A stretch of 64,000 nt of DNA. Source: Anaeramoeba flamelloides. Its lineage: Eukaryota; Metamonada; Anaeramoebidae. Below are positions 11,302-23,423 of this stretch, piece by piece. How positions within the stretch are numbered: position 1 is the first letter of the stretch; every line of letters starts with the position of its first letter. The stretch lies in the NCBI GenBank assembly GCA_027625915.1, contig JANTQA010000063.1:6157501-6221500 (forward strand), given 5' to 3'. The translations under genes were made by a program, and so were the position numbers. The notes beneath the pieces are model-generated. The model saw only the letters and a program-made list of their open reading frames with translations. It made no database searches and was not told the DNA's origin.

Positions 11302-14300
11302 TTATTTATTTCTATGACGATACCCACGCACAAAAATTCCAAGCGCGAAAGTTGCTATACAGATGATAATTACAACTAAAAAAGCATACCCACTCGTAAT
11401 TGTTTGCGTAGAATTATTTGATTTTGGAGAAACTGTTGGGCAATTATTACTAGGGCAGGGTTTTGGCGTTGGTGTTGGCAAGGGTGACCATGGGTTGACA
11501 GGACATCCCCATTTAGTTGGGTAAGTTACTACAGTAACTGGTATACTTGATGCGTCTTCGTCAATTTCGGTAATATGACCTGGATTTTCAGATTCCTCAC
11601 AAATAAAATCAAATCTTAGCAACCTAGCTCTTTGCCCACCCCCTTTATGCATATATCTAAGAGAAATTCCTGCATAAGGATCTATTTTTATTTTTATTAA
11701 TTTGGAATATAGTAAATAGATAAAAAAAAAAAAAAAAAAAATTATTAAATATATTCCCTTCTTGTTAATAAAAATAAAAGTTTTTCTGATTGTTTATCAA
11801 ACAAATATTGTGAAAACAAATCAATTAAATGCTTAATTCTATTTTATAATATACCAGGTTTAAATTTTGATATTTATTACAATTAAATTCGTTTTAGATT
11901 CATAAAATATTTTGAAATAGTTAATTTGATTGTTGAATTTTTTATTTTTTGAAAAAATTAATTATACAGTTTGAAGATGGATTATTTAATCAAAGATTAA
12001 AAAGCCTTACACCCATTTTAAAAAAAGTGAGTATCCAAAAGTTTTCTCAAGTATTACCTAGATTGCTAAAAAGAGTAAGTCAAAACAGTTTGGGCAACAC
12101 TTCATAAAACTTTTATTCCTCACTTTTTTTAAATGGATGTATTTATTTAAGAGGTGAAGAAATTAAGAACAATTTTTCAAAAAAAAAAAGATTAGAAAGG
12201 GTTCATATTTTTTTTAAAAATTAACAAAAACAGTTTATTTTGAATATCCTGGTTAACATTAGAAAAAAATTTTTTAGGGATTTTCTAAAATCAAAAAATC
12301 TTTAAAATCAGCTTGTTTAAATTAATTTTTAAAATAAATCCAAATTAAAAAGTTTTTTTTTTTTTTATTGTAAAAAGTAATTTAAAATAAAAAGGTAAAA
12401 AAAATCGAATTAGAATGAAATTCTTTCTCATTAATTCTTTAATTTCGAAAAATTCGTGTTTAAGAATAAGCAATTCAATTACGTTTTGATTTTTCGAACT
12501 GATATGTTTAAATAAACTAAATTCCAAAATTTCATCAACAATCGTATTTAAACTAAAAGCATTTTGTAATAGTTTGGATAGATACACATACAGAAATGGA
12601 AAAAAGGGAGTAAACTCCAAAATATGTCTCTTATTCTATAAAAAAAAAGTTGATAATGTAAACCACATCATATCAGGACTATAAAAGATATGAGAAATCC
12701 CGAATACACTGAAAAAAACAAATCAAAAAAATCAAAAACTTGGACTTCAAGATTGTTTTCAGTGAAGTTACAGATGAATTCTTGAAGAAAATGAACATAA
12801 AGGATAATTTATGAAATCACAATAGAATATTTCCTGCCAATATTTCTCAACATGTTAATAAAAAAAAATGATCTCAAATCTAAACTTTCTCGAAAAACCT
12901 AAACATTCAAATTCAACCAATTCCAATAACTCTAAACGTGTTTCTTCTCTATTTTGTTATTTGTTCTTCATTTTTTATTCTTTCATTTGTTTTTGAAACT
13001 TCTTCATTTTTTTACATATATTTTATTTTAATTTTATTTGAGAAAACTAAATTAAGTTTAAAATTCTAATAACTATGTTTGTTCACTCTTTGAATTAGGA
13101 GTTACGAATTTAGACACTTCAAAATCCTCTCTTTTACAGGTAAAGTGTATGTTTGTTTAACATTAACCCTTAACAATAAATCCAACCTAATTCAGAATTT
13201 TTGACAACATTTTTTTTAAACTAAATCAAAACAATAAACCAATTCAAAAATTTTAACACACCAAAATTCGTTTTTGAAAAATAAATCTTATTTAATCGAT
13301 ACCCGGAGAAATACCAAATGAGAACCGTTAACTAATTGGGATATTAACAATTATTTATCCTTAACATATACCCATAAAACAAACGGCAAATAATAATTAT
13401 CATTAAATACAAAATAAAAAGGTGCTATATCCAAAATTTTGGAAGTGAACATAACAAAAAAACCTATTGGTGAATTTGTTGAAATTTTAATAATAAATTA
13501 TTGATCGATCAAATGGCTGGATACAATCAAATAATTTTATTTGAGTTTTTCTATTTTAAGAGAAACTCAACTATAACCAAAGTTTCAATCATTCGAAAAA
13601 ATTTTTTCGATAGAATGGAAACAGATTAGGTATTAGGAAAAACGAAATGAAAACAAAAAAAAAAAAATGAAGACAAATATTTGGTTCCAATAGTTTCATG
13701 GAATAGAAAAAATATTTACAAATTTCAGGAAAGTGTGATATTGTTATTCTTTGAACTACTTTAACTGTGTAATAAAAAATAGTTTTTTTTTTTTTTATTA
13801 TTTAACGGGGAGTTGTTAATTCCTTTTATTTGCCGTTAGGTTTTTTTTTAATTTGAGAAATAATCCAAAAATTAAATAAATTTTCGGATTATTTCTCAAA
13901 TTAAAAAAAAACGCCGTTAGCTTTTCTTGAGTTTTCTGTTTGTTTGTGAAGTGTTCTAGGTTTTTTTGAGGTTTTCTATTTTATTTCTGAAGTGTTCTAG
14001 GTTTTTTTTCCTTTTTGAAATAAACATAAAATTTTAATAAATTTTCGGTTTATTTCGAAAAGTAAAAAAAACCTAACGAAAATCTATTGATTTTCTAAAT
14101 AAATAGAAAACTCAAAAAAACCTAACGAAAATCGATAGATTTAACAAATAAAACAGAAAACCTCAAGAAAACCGCCGTTGGGTTTTTTTTAATTTTAGAA
14201 ATTAAAAGAAAATTTCAAAAATTTTCTTTTTATTTCTAAAATTAAAAAAAAACTAGGCACTCTACGGCACTTTTCGTTAGTTTTTTTTTTAATTTTAGAA

Positions 14301-17300
14301 ATTAAAAAAAAAAATGCAGTTATCTTTTTCAGAATTTAAAAGAATAGAGATAAAATTTTGATTTTTACAGATAAAAAAGAAAACCTCAAGAAAACAACTG
14401 TTAGCTTTTCCAGAATTTAAAATAATAGAGTAAAATCAAAGATTTTACTATATTCCTTTGAATTCTGAAAAGTCTAATGACATTTCCAACTGAGGCCATT
14501 TTCTAGTTGTTTGATTCGATATTTATCAATTTCAACTTCTAATTCTTTTAAGTTGTTTGATTGCCAGTTAATACTTTCTGATTTCTGTTCTCCGAATTTA
14601 AGATTATTAGCTATTTAATAAAATTCAAAATTTTTAATTTTTGAATTAGTTTAAATCTTCTTTTATATATCGTTATTATAGCTGAGTCAATTTTTGCTTC
14701 AGTTTTATAAATAAGCCTAGGAAAGTGTGGATTTATTAACAAAAATTTTGTAATTTTTTTTTATTAATTCATATATCTATTGAATTGAAATCTTTTTGTG
14801 TTTGGTAAAATGAAATATTTTTAATCCATATAAATTAGTTGACTATGTAAAAGCACTAAAAAAAATGTATTTTTAATACATTTGATAAAGTTTTTTTGTT
14901 TAAAGATATTGATTAATTTTTTTAAAATTGGTTTTTAACTTTATCAAGATTAAATTTTAAATGAGTTTGTTTATCTAGTCAAATACCAAAATATACAATT
15001 TCTTTTGGATTTGTAGTTTTTTTTAGTGTTATCCTTATTCGAATTCATTCCAAAATCTCTAATGATTTTAGAAAAATTTTCCACTTGATAATTTGATTCT
15101 ATTAGCGAAAAAATAGGATTTTAGTTTATATTCATATTTAATTTTAATATGATTGAAAAATTGAAAAGTTAAAACAGGATTATCAAAAAAAAAAAAAAAA
15201 AATGTTTTCAAAGTCCTTACAGACTTTATTTTAAACCCTCTGTACTACTTGAAAATCTTTTTCAAATAAATAATCAGATCAATTTGTTTTTTCAAGGTAT
15301 TATTTTATCCAGAAAGGATTTGAATTAAGTCTATTGTATCGAAATCAAAATTTTTTTCTGTTTGTGGATTTTTTGGGTGATAAAGCTTCTAAAGCAAGTC
15401 AAGCAGAAAAGAACACGTAATTAATTCACTTTAATATATTTTTAAATTTGTCATTGAACAAATTCACATAAAGATCGAGATAAATTAATCAAGCTAAAAG
15501 TAAAATTACAAGTTTTTTATCTTTTCAAAATTCAAATTATTCGGGATAATTGAGGTCAAATAAATATGAAAAAGCAAACAAAAACGAAATTTAATGTTTA
15601 ATTATATTTCAAAGGTATTGAATTATTTGTCAATTTTATTGAATCCCATTTTATAAATTTCATTGAAGAATTTTAAACTGCATCTTTGAGAAAACTTGTT
15701 AGATTATAAGATTAGTAATGTTAATTATTACTGTTGCTGTTACTTTTAAATTAAAAAAAAAGTTTTAGTCTTTGTGATTCAATTTCCATTTTTCATATCC
15801 TGTAAAACAACTTTCAAAACATTTTTTTTCCAGTAACAGTCTTATTGTCAACTAATTTACAAGTTTTCTTTGTATAAAGATCAATATTACTCTTTCTTCC
15901 AAAGATATAGAAAAACTTTCAAAAATAGGCAAGTGAAAAAAAAAGTTTTAAACATTTTTGTGAATTTATCAGTATTTCCCAGTTAATAATATGAATGAAA
16001 ATTTTGTTCCATTATTTTTTTCAACAAATAGTATCTTTTGATATGTTTTTTTATTTGACTGATCGATACTGTCATTTTACAATTAATAAATGAAACTTTT
16101 TATTTCAAGTTTTCCACAATATTTTAATGAAATTTAGTTAAAACCCCACCAGGAACGTTACAAAATCACTTAGAAATGATATTTTTCGAAGAGATTTAAT
16201 GAACCTAAGCGATTGAACTTTTGAGATAAAATTGTAATTAGGTAAATTTGAATTTTAACAGTTGTCTGTCAAGTGAATGAAAAGTACCAATTTAGCAACC
16301 ACAAATCAGCCACACAGGGATTTTTCAGAAAAAAAAAAAGGAAAAAAAAATTTGTTGATTAACAAATATCAAGATTTAAGAAAGCAAACACTACCTGAAT
16401 AGTTATCAATTGCTTGCCACAGATTATTATTTAAATCTCCTAATATTTCACAAACACCGTTTTGGTCCATTGCCCAACCAACAGCCAAATCTGGATCACA
16501 ACAAGGGCAATATCTTGTAGTTACGTTTGTACAAACTCCAAGGAAGTAGGTCAAACCTGAAACAGAGTCTTGTACATGGTATTGCTTTTTTAATGGTTCC
16601 AAGTCATATAGCTGGTCATTGTAAATGGTTTTACAGATAGTTGGATCAATATGTGGGGTTGGTGTTGGGGAAGGTACATTTTTACATGCGTATTTTGTTG
16701 CGCAGTTAATTTCAATATGAGGTGGGTTTGTTGCAATTTGGTAAACGCTCATAACACCAAATTCTGCGTTTTCATTACAAAAAAGATGGTAGATCTGTGA
16801 TCCATTTTGATGCCCTGAATTTGTATAAGTGGTTGTAAGCGAGACACCAACAGAGGTGTCGTCTGGATCGATATAGTTGTATGTGACACCATTACTTATT
16901 TGTCCCTATTGTAAACAAAAGATTTGTTAAGAGGAGAGTTCACATAGAAAGAAAGTATTTTTTTCAAAAACGTTCAAGATACAATTTTAAGAGTTTTTTT
17001 TTTTATTTAAGAAATGCTCGTCAAATTAAGAAGTATTATAAATTAGAAAAAAGTAACTTCTTTTTTTTTTTTTTTTTTTGATAATAGAAAAAGAAATCTT
17101 ACCCAAGGAGTACATTTTTTGTCTTTCATACTATAACCCGTAGCCGTGTTAGGTGTACAGCAACTACACTTTGAATCTGTAACTGTATCTTGGCAAACAT
17201 TTAATGTGTAAAGAGTACCATCGGTATCTGTAAAATGGTAATTATTGTTTTGTCTCATTATTTGATGAAAATTATAAACATGTTGATTAGGATCAGTCCA

Positions 17301-17399
17301 TTGGCACGTACCATCACTAGGATACGTTTTGACTGTAAGAAGTGTAACCAAGGAAAACAAGAAGCAAAGTTGAAGTACCACAAGAAGTTTACTTTGCAT
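11302..17399 (-). CDS. Type I membrane protein with two MRH-like cysteine-rich domains
   Basis: Three exons are proposed: 17399-17103, 16905-16395 and 11681-11302, with introns of 197 and 4713 bp. The donors are GTAAGA and GTAGTG, the phases agree (0 and 1), and the product has 395 residues. It starts with a hydrophobic signal peptide (about residues 5-22). Two homologous domains follow, at about 32-143 and 190-300. Each carries C...YDL/YNF, a Y.L.VC strand, a CxCC motif (78-81 and 232-235) and a GW/GY loop with another Cys. The later half of each repeat resembles the end of mannose-6-phosphate receptor homology domains, with an R..R..F.F.C strand in repeat 2. Pro-Thr linkers precede one transmembrane segment (about 366-387) and a short tail ending RGYRHRNK. 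The likely site is the secretory or endolysosomal membrane, with glycan binding possible. The ATG at 17399 is the first in frame. The MRH assignment is inferred from pattern only. Confidence 0.8.
12345..12647 (-). CDS. Possible exon of an unrecognised gene inside the MRH gene intron
   Basis: On the minus strand a T9-ATAG acceptor lies just before an open frame of about 100 codons that ends at TAA 12345. The translated part includes VYLSKLLQNAFSLNTIVDEI and a later KNQNVIELLILKHEFFEIK, which look protein-like (mixed polarity, few homopolymers). There is no ATG in frame until residue LM near the end, so an upstream exon would be needed and I did not find one. It could also be part of a decayed gene or chance. 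It sits within the 4.7-kb intron on the same strand. Confidence 0.22.
13230..13640 (-). repeat. Dispersed repeat A, copy 3 (diverged)
   Basis: This copy has the same orientation as the one at 29923-30482. It shares 'taacacaccaaaattcg', 'ttgatcgatcaaatgg' and 'attttatttgag', but with many changes. It lies within the 4.7-kb intron of the MRH-like gene. Confidence 0.55.
13797..14490 (+). repeat. Modular hairpin repeat B, copy 2 (longest)
   Basis: The element starts TTATTTAACGGGGAGTTG and is built from several hairpins. The clearest has perfect arms of 26 bp at 13841-13866 and 13885-13910, flanked on both sides by GCCGTTAG. Further modules around 14010-14060, 14180-14260 and 14290-14480 are separated by CGTTAG or GCACTCTACGG-like motifs. 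It lies in the large intron of the MRH-like gene. No protein is encoded. Confidence 0.65.
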
Positions 17400-18429
17400 G
17401 CCAATCAAAAGAAAAAAACAAAAATATTTTTTTGTATGGAGAAGAAAAAAAATGAATTCTTAATTATTTTTTGAGATAATCCAATTTTTGTTTTGATTGT
17501 CAAACACTTTTACTTAATTAGTGCTGAAATTTATGTTTTCTTAGAATTATGAGAATATATTGAAAAATTTTGAGAAAAGGTTAATTGTATTTCAAGGTTT
17601 TTAGAAAGATAAAATATATGAATTGTATAACAAGTCTTTAATATCAAACGGGAAAAACACTCGGTTCCTTTTTGTTTTCTATTTTTCAATGAAATTTGTG
17701 GTATTCTTTGAAAATTACTATTTCTAAAAGAAAAGTAAGGGGAATAAAAGTGAAAAATTTTGCACTTTTATGACTTAAAACCAGTATTAAGGACTTCGTT
17801 GTAAGGTGAAAACAGTGAAATAATGTATAAAATCAAACTTGAAAGAGTTATGTAATTCAAGTAATATTTGTCCAAGAAGAATTTCCTTTACAGTGATCAA
17901 AATAAAGCGTGAACAACGACTATAATCCGTGTTTCAAAATATTATCTGTGCTTTTTTATTCTTGTACCAATGCAACATCCAATCCAGTAACAAATAGTAT
18001 ACCTAAGTTCAAATCAATTTTGAAAGTAAAGGTCTCGTTATTTTTAGTAAAATTTAAATTATTCATGCAAATAGTTGAAAATTTTCCTTAATATTCTCAA
18101 TTTTTTTGAAATTTTTTGTATTTTTAAATTGATTAAAATTTTATGAAAAATTTACTATATTTTTTGAGACAAATTTTGCCATTTGATCCTTCATTTTTAG
18201 AATTTCTTTTTAAATAATAGAACTTTAAGAAACCAATACCATATTTTTTTAGGGTTTATTATTGGTTTCTTTTGATTGGCTAATGTGTTGGTCAACTATA
18301 ACAAAAAAACACGCTTTTTATTTTGAATCTGGCATTATATTTTTTTACACAGGTTATTTTGACTACAGTAGAAAAATTGTGAAATTTTTAATATTTTAAC
18401 AATTCGGACAATTTTTGCCTTTTTAGATC

Positions 18430-18567
18430 ATGCAAAATTTTGATTTTAATATTTTAGAATTTCCATTTCAACTTTCAGAACTCACAGTATTCATTTGGAC
18501 TGTTCTCAGTATTTTTTACCTTTGCTTGTACAAGTCTAAAATGTTCTCAAATTTGAAATGCACTTGA
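18430..18567 (+). CDS. Weak candidate for a 45-residue single-pass membrane micropeptide
   Basis: ATG at 18430 opens a 45-codon frame that starts MQNFDFNILEFPFQLSEL. One hydrophobic helix follows (about residues 19-33, TVFIWTVLSIFYLCL), then a short KSKMFSNL tail and TGA. The composition is more even than the flanks. Its length is within what chance can give, and no neighbour supports it. It could equally be a decayed first exon. Confidence 0.18.
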   Translation: MQNFDFNILEFPFQLSELTVFIWTVLSIFYLCLYKSKMFSNLKCT

Positions 18568-19319
18568 AAATCCCCAAAATCCATTTTTTTGCAATTATTT
18601 TTTTTTGTGATTTTCAATTTTTTTTTAATTAAAAAAGAAAGAAAAAAATTTGTGTGAATAGGTTAAGATGACAAAAAATGTTTTTTATTTTTTTTTTTGT
18701 CCAATTTCTTTAGTGTGAAATTTTTTTGTGAGAAGTGAAAGTGAAATAACACAAATACTCAAACCCCCAAGGGTGGGAAGGTAGTCCTTAAAAGGTAGTA
18801 ATTATTTTGATTATTCGAGAAAATTGAAGAAAAAACATTTCAAAATATTCAGTTTGGTTGGAAAAAGAAGCCAGTGCCTTTATGAGTCTTAAAAAGTTTT
18901 TGGTATTTTTAATTATTTTTCTCTAAAAGTAACGAGTTTCAAATACTTGTAACTCGAAAATTAAGGTATATTTTTATTAGTGCATCATTGTTCTTATGTC
19001 TTTACAAATAACGAATAGTAAAATAATACTGAAAAAAATTGATAAAATCAATAATAAAGAAACTTGTTTTCGTAAAAAACCCAAAAAAATTCAGAACAAA
19101 AGTCTTCTTTTCGGGAGAAACTTTTTGGCTGAATTATTAATACTCAGACTTGAAATTTGAGAAATATCGTGCTTAAATTTGTCTCAAAATATTAGGTAAG
19201 CTGTTAAAATATTCAATTTGTTTAAAAAATTAAATAATTGACATAGAGATTATTTTGAATAATTATTTTACCCCCTTGGAAATACAAATAAACTCTTTTT
19301 CAAAAATTTTTACTCACCT

Positions 19320-19700
19320 GGAATAATAAATTGAAAAAAAGAATATATTTTAGTATTCAAGAACAATTAATAACTAAATATGATTTTTAATTCTTTTTTA
19401 AGTCATTTTAAATGTATAAAAGTCTGGTATATTAAAAATTAAATAAAATAAAACCAAAAACTAAAAAAAAGTGAGTCACAATTTTTGAAATGAGTATTAC
19501 GGATTTTTTATTACTGAACTTTCACTGAAAAAAAGTTGAACAACAAGATTTTTTATTAATAATTAAATCCATTTTCAAAGACATTACATAGTCGAAAATT
19601 TCTTAGTGATTATTGGTCTTTTAGAAGATCTTTTTTTTTTTCCAGATGGTCTTTTTATAAAAAAAAAAAAAAAGAGAAAAAGAAAAAATTTTCAAAAAAA
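19320..19700 (+). repeat. Dispersed repeat C, copy 1
   Basis: This stretch matches 60060-60420 in direct orientation. Shared blocks are 'caagaacaa.taataa.taaat', 'aaattaaaa..aaaacta', 'attactg.acttt', 'acattacatagt', 'ttattgg..ttttagaagatct' and the closing A tract with 'gaaaaag'. Divergence is substantial. Confidence 0.55.
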
Positions 19701-19875
19701 AAGTGAGTTGTCTGTAATTTTCAAAAGAGAACAATTTTTGTGGGTTATTTTTCTTTTGCTTTTTATTTATATATATTTTTTCTTTTCTAAGTTTCCAAAA
19801 TCATTTTTTTCATAAAAAAAACCAGTACAGGTTATTATTAACCCATAACAAGTACTGATTCGGTTGATTGGGGTC

Positions 19876-19893
19876 GGGGGGGGGGGGGGGGGG
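19876..19893 (+). repeat. Pure G18 tract
   Basis: Eighteen consecutive G lie in a genome dominated by A and T. Just upstream (about 19823-19861) is a small dyad with CAGTAC and GTACTG arms. It is a candidate G-quadruplex or simply a slippage tract. Confidence 0.9.
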
Positions 19894-21905
19894 TATTTTA
19901 TATATTTCACTCAAGTTGCTTTTCTTAAAATCATAATTCATGTCAATCGTGAACTGTTGTTTCATTTTATTCTAGTTATCTCCAATTAGATTTTGTTTGA
20001 CGAGATCTAAATAGAAAAAATCAACATTATATAAGATCTAATCAGATCAATTTTTTTAATTTTTATTCTGAAAATTTATTTCACTTATACCCCCTTCGAA
20101 CACTTAAGGGGTTAGAGTTTACCTAGAAGAAGCCTACGATCAAATAATGTTGTTATTGGGTTTAATTCATAAGTGCTATATGACAAAATGTCTCTAAAAA
20201 ATCGATTAGTAAGTAATAATATTTGTTGATCTCATCAATTAAAAATGATCTATTTATTAGTAAAAAACCCAACAATTTCAGAAAAAAAATCTGTATTTCA
20301 CCACAAATTTAAAGGTTGAATTATCAATATCCATACTACAAAGTCACAAAATATCTTTCTTAGGTTTATTTCGAAATGTAGATTGGTTACTAAAAAATTC
20401 TTTTTTTTTTTATAAAATTAAATAATTAACTCAGAGATTTTTTTGACAAATTATTTCTCAAATCATGGAAATATATTGATTCTACAGTTAGCTTTATCAA
20501 AAGTAAACAAAACTAATCAGCCTTTGTACTTTTATGTTGATGATTATTGAGTTAATCTTTGAAATTCAAAAATTATAAAAATAGTTACTTTTGGAAGTTC
20601 TAAATCTAAATTATTACATAACAGAATACTGTATTTTGGGTTTCTATTTTTAGATTTGGAAAAGGAATTTTTATAATTTTTCAATGAAACCTTTTTTTAT
20701 AGTGATCCTTAGTAAAAAATGTAGAATTTATTGTGCAATAAGATTTAAAATAGATTTTTTAGAGCTATTAGATCCATTTCACACTAATATCATTTACACC
20801 CAATTACAACATAATTTGATTATAGAGAAATCTATGGTGATGCTAATTCCTTATAAACGGAAAAGTGAATAAGAATCCAAAAAACAAAAACATGAGGGAA
20901 ATTTTATTAAACCACGACAAGAATAGCACAATTCATATAAACACTTTCAAGAATTTTTAGAACTTTCAGACTGAAAGTCTGCAAGATTTCAATTTCTTGA
21001 ATTCTTAAAAATTTTTATAAAGTTCAAATACTTGATACTAATTTTTTAAAGCCCAAAAAGTGTAAAAAAAAATCATTTCAACAAAAGATAACATTTTGAA
21101 ATTTATTTAAAATTTTTTGAAAGTTATCTAAAATAAAAAATAATTCGACAAACTATCCATAACCTTAAATTGTTTTTATGAAAATCGAATTTCTCAAAAG
21201 GTGGAAAGTTGTTTAAATTGCAAGTTATTAAAATTATAATTGTCAAAACTTTTATATCGAAAGTTATTAAATTTTGATCTTGTAATTACTTTCAAAATTC
21301 GAACCAATTTCAAAAAAAAAAAAAAGTGTTGTCAAGTAAAAAAAGTGACGACAATTTCTATGACTATTTTGTAGTGATTAAAACTTTTTTTCGTCATTTT
21401 TTAAAACAGCTTTACCTTTTTTAAAGAACATTTTGATAAAGTGAAAAGCAAAATTTCAAAATTAAAATTATTCACATAATCATTAGTTTTCAAGACAATG
21501 ATGACAATAAAAATTAATAACGATACAAAGCACTCGTCTTTCTTATTTCGATTTTTGTTTCATCCCAATAATCTTTAAAAAAAAAATAAAAAGCAGAAAG
21601 AAGCAATAAGATTTAGCGATCAGTTTCAAAAATATTTATTGATGTTAGTTTTAGATTGATTCTTCGTTTTGAGTAAAATATATCTAATTTCGACAAGGAA
21701 ATAAAATAAAACGAAATAAATTAAAGAAAAAAAAAATAAAAAAAAAAAAGTTGTAAATAATATTTGAATATGTGAAAATTCAAGGAAAACAAACAATTAG
21801 AAGCACATAAAAAAATTAACAATAAATTAAAAATTTAAATTAATTTTGTTTTCATTGGACAGAGCTTCAAAATTTGAACCTGTCAAACGCTTGAGAGTGG
21901 TAGAT

Positions 21906-22392
21906 TTATTTTCTTCGGAGTTTAATTTCACGAGCATCTTGGCAAATAGCACAAGTGACACATGGCCCAGTAACAATACAATCGTAAAGGTTAGATTCTT
22001 CAAATCCGTATGCAGATCTTATTTGAAGTCTTGTAAAATATTCAGGTGGCATACCTTAATAAAGAAAAAATAGCAACCAAAAGATCGAAAAAAGAAAAAT
22101 TATTACGAAAAAAAAAGAAAAAATGGAATTTAGCACAAACCAAGTTGTCAGTTTTTTCAAAACAAATAATAAAAAAATTGAGAAAAAGAAAAAGTTCAAA
22201 AAAAAAAAAAAAAAAAAACAAAAAAACAATTTAAAGGAAGCAACTTACAAAGACAATCACAAATAGTACAACTTCTTTCGTCAATATCAGCTTTGTTTTT
22301 CGCCATTTGTATACATGGAAGAATAAGTCCCATAATACATACATTAAAGTCTCCAAAGCAAGAAAAAAGTCCTGATTTCCAAATATTAGCCA
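21906..22392 (-). CDS. PLAC8-family cysteine-rich protein
   Basis: Two coding exons are visible: 22392-22249 and 22054-21906, separated by a 194-bp intron (GTAAGT...AAG, phase 1). The product has about 97 residues, with the family pattern NIWKSGLFSCFGD, two cysteine-rich stretches (CTICDCLC and CVTCAICQD) and an IRSAYGFEESNLYDC block. PLAC8 proteins are small membrane-associated cysteine-rich proteins linked to cell size, metal handling or growth in other lineages; the role here is unknown. The first exon begins after a TTTTCAG acceptor with TG GCT. No ATG lies in frame between that and upstream stops, so the start codon is on an earlier exon or is split by the intron. A donor with a preceding A near 22663 would recreate ATG. 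Stop TAA. Confidence 0.85.
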
Positions 22393-23306
22393 CTGAAAAG
22401 TTGATCGTCAATGTTAGGGTTAGATAATTAGATTTTTTTATTTTTTTTTTTGATTTTTTAAAAGTGAATTAACCAAGTAAAATAAAAATTTGTTTTGTTA
22501 TTATTTTGATCGAAAAGATTTTTGAAAAAAAAAAAAAAAAAAAAAAGAAATCAAAAGAAAAAAAAAATTTAATTTGTTCATGATTTAATGAAGCTGTCAT
22601 TTTATTTTTTTAAACACCACAACTTAAAACCTAAAGAAGATCAAGAAGAGAAGGAAAAGGAATTTTACTTTTAATTAATAAGAATTGATAAGAATGATAA
22701 AAAATAAAAAAACTTCATTTTTGTGATTATGTTTTGGGAATTCTAAATTCATAAAACATTTCAAAAACAGACCACTTTTTTTTGTTGTGTTTTTAATTTA
22801 ATCTTGAGTTGACTCAATTAAGATTATTCAGAAAATTATTTTTCTTTTTTTCCAAATTGTCTTTCCTTTCAAAAGTTTTATTTCAAGAATTTGAAGATTA
22901 AAAAGCATATTAAAGAATTGACTTTTTAAGCTGGTAAATGATCCAATAATGAAATAGAAATCACATTTTAAGTACATTTCTCCCACCATGGTAGGTGTTG
23001 AGTGCTTATGTTATGGAACAATTACTTTTCAAAAAGAATTTTCATTTTGAGGATTGGATGCAAAATTTACTCATTTATAAGTTAGAATTAACAAAAAAAT
23101 ATTAAAATAACTTTCAGGGATCATAACTTGACCAAAACAGGACAAAAATTGAAAATATTTTATTGGTGATATTCTCAAAAAACAAATTTTGGAGCTCCTA
23201 AGGTTAAAAAAAATTCTGATCATCTAAGAGATAGAAAAGAAAATTTTTCACGAAGATCAATTTTGTTATCCTATTTATAATAAAAAAGAAAATTATTAGA
23301 TTCATT

Positions 23307-23423
23307 TTATTTCTTTTGGTGTGTCATACTACCAGTGTTCAGAACATAAAACCTGTCCTTCAAATAAAATTCAGTATTTTTTTCTTCTTCTTGTTCTGAT
23401 ACAGCTTCTAGGCAAATATCCAT
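23307..23423 (-). CDS. Short coding-like ORF or last exon, unrecognised
   Basis: ATG at 23423 opens 38 codons to TAA at 23307, starting MDICLEAVSEQEEEK and containing FYLKDRFYVLNTGSM. Codon use and composition differ sharply from the flanking AT tracts. A T-rich ACTTTCGAG just upstream could be a splice acceptor, in which case this is the last exon of a gene on the minus strand. I could not find further exons between 23424 and 24300. It may also be a gene fragment. The family is not recognised. Confidence 0.35.
   Translation of the reverse strand: MDICLEAVSEQEEEKNTEFYLKDRFYVLNTGSMTHQKK

Larger units (their letters stand above)
17400..21905. other. Gene-poor stretch between the MRH-like and PLAC8 genes
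   Basis: I see no firm gene here. It holds repeat C at 19320-19700, a pure G18 tract at 19876-19893 and many T/A tracts. Two short frames are weak candidates: 18430-18567 (listed separately) and 20684-20872 (62 residues from an ATG, with no family signal). Confidence 0.55.
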
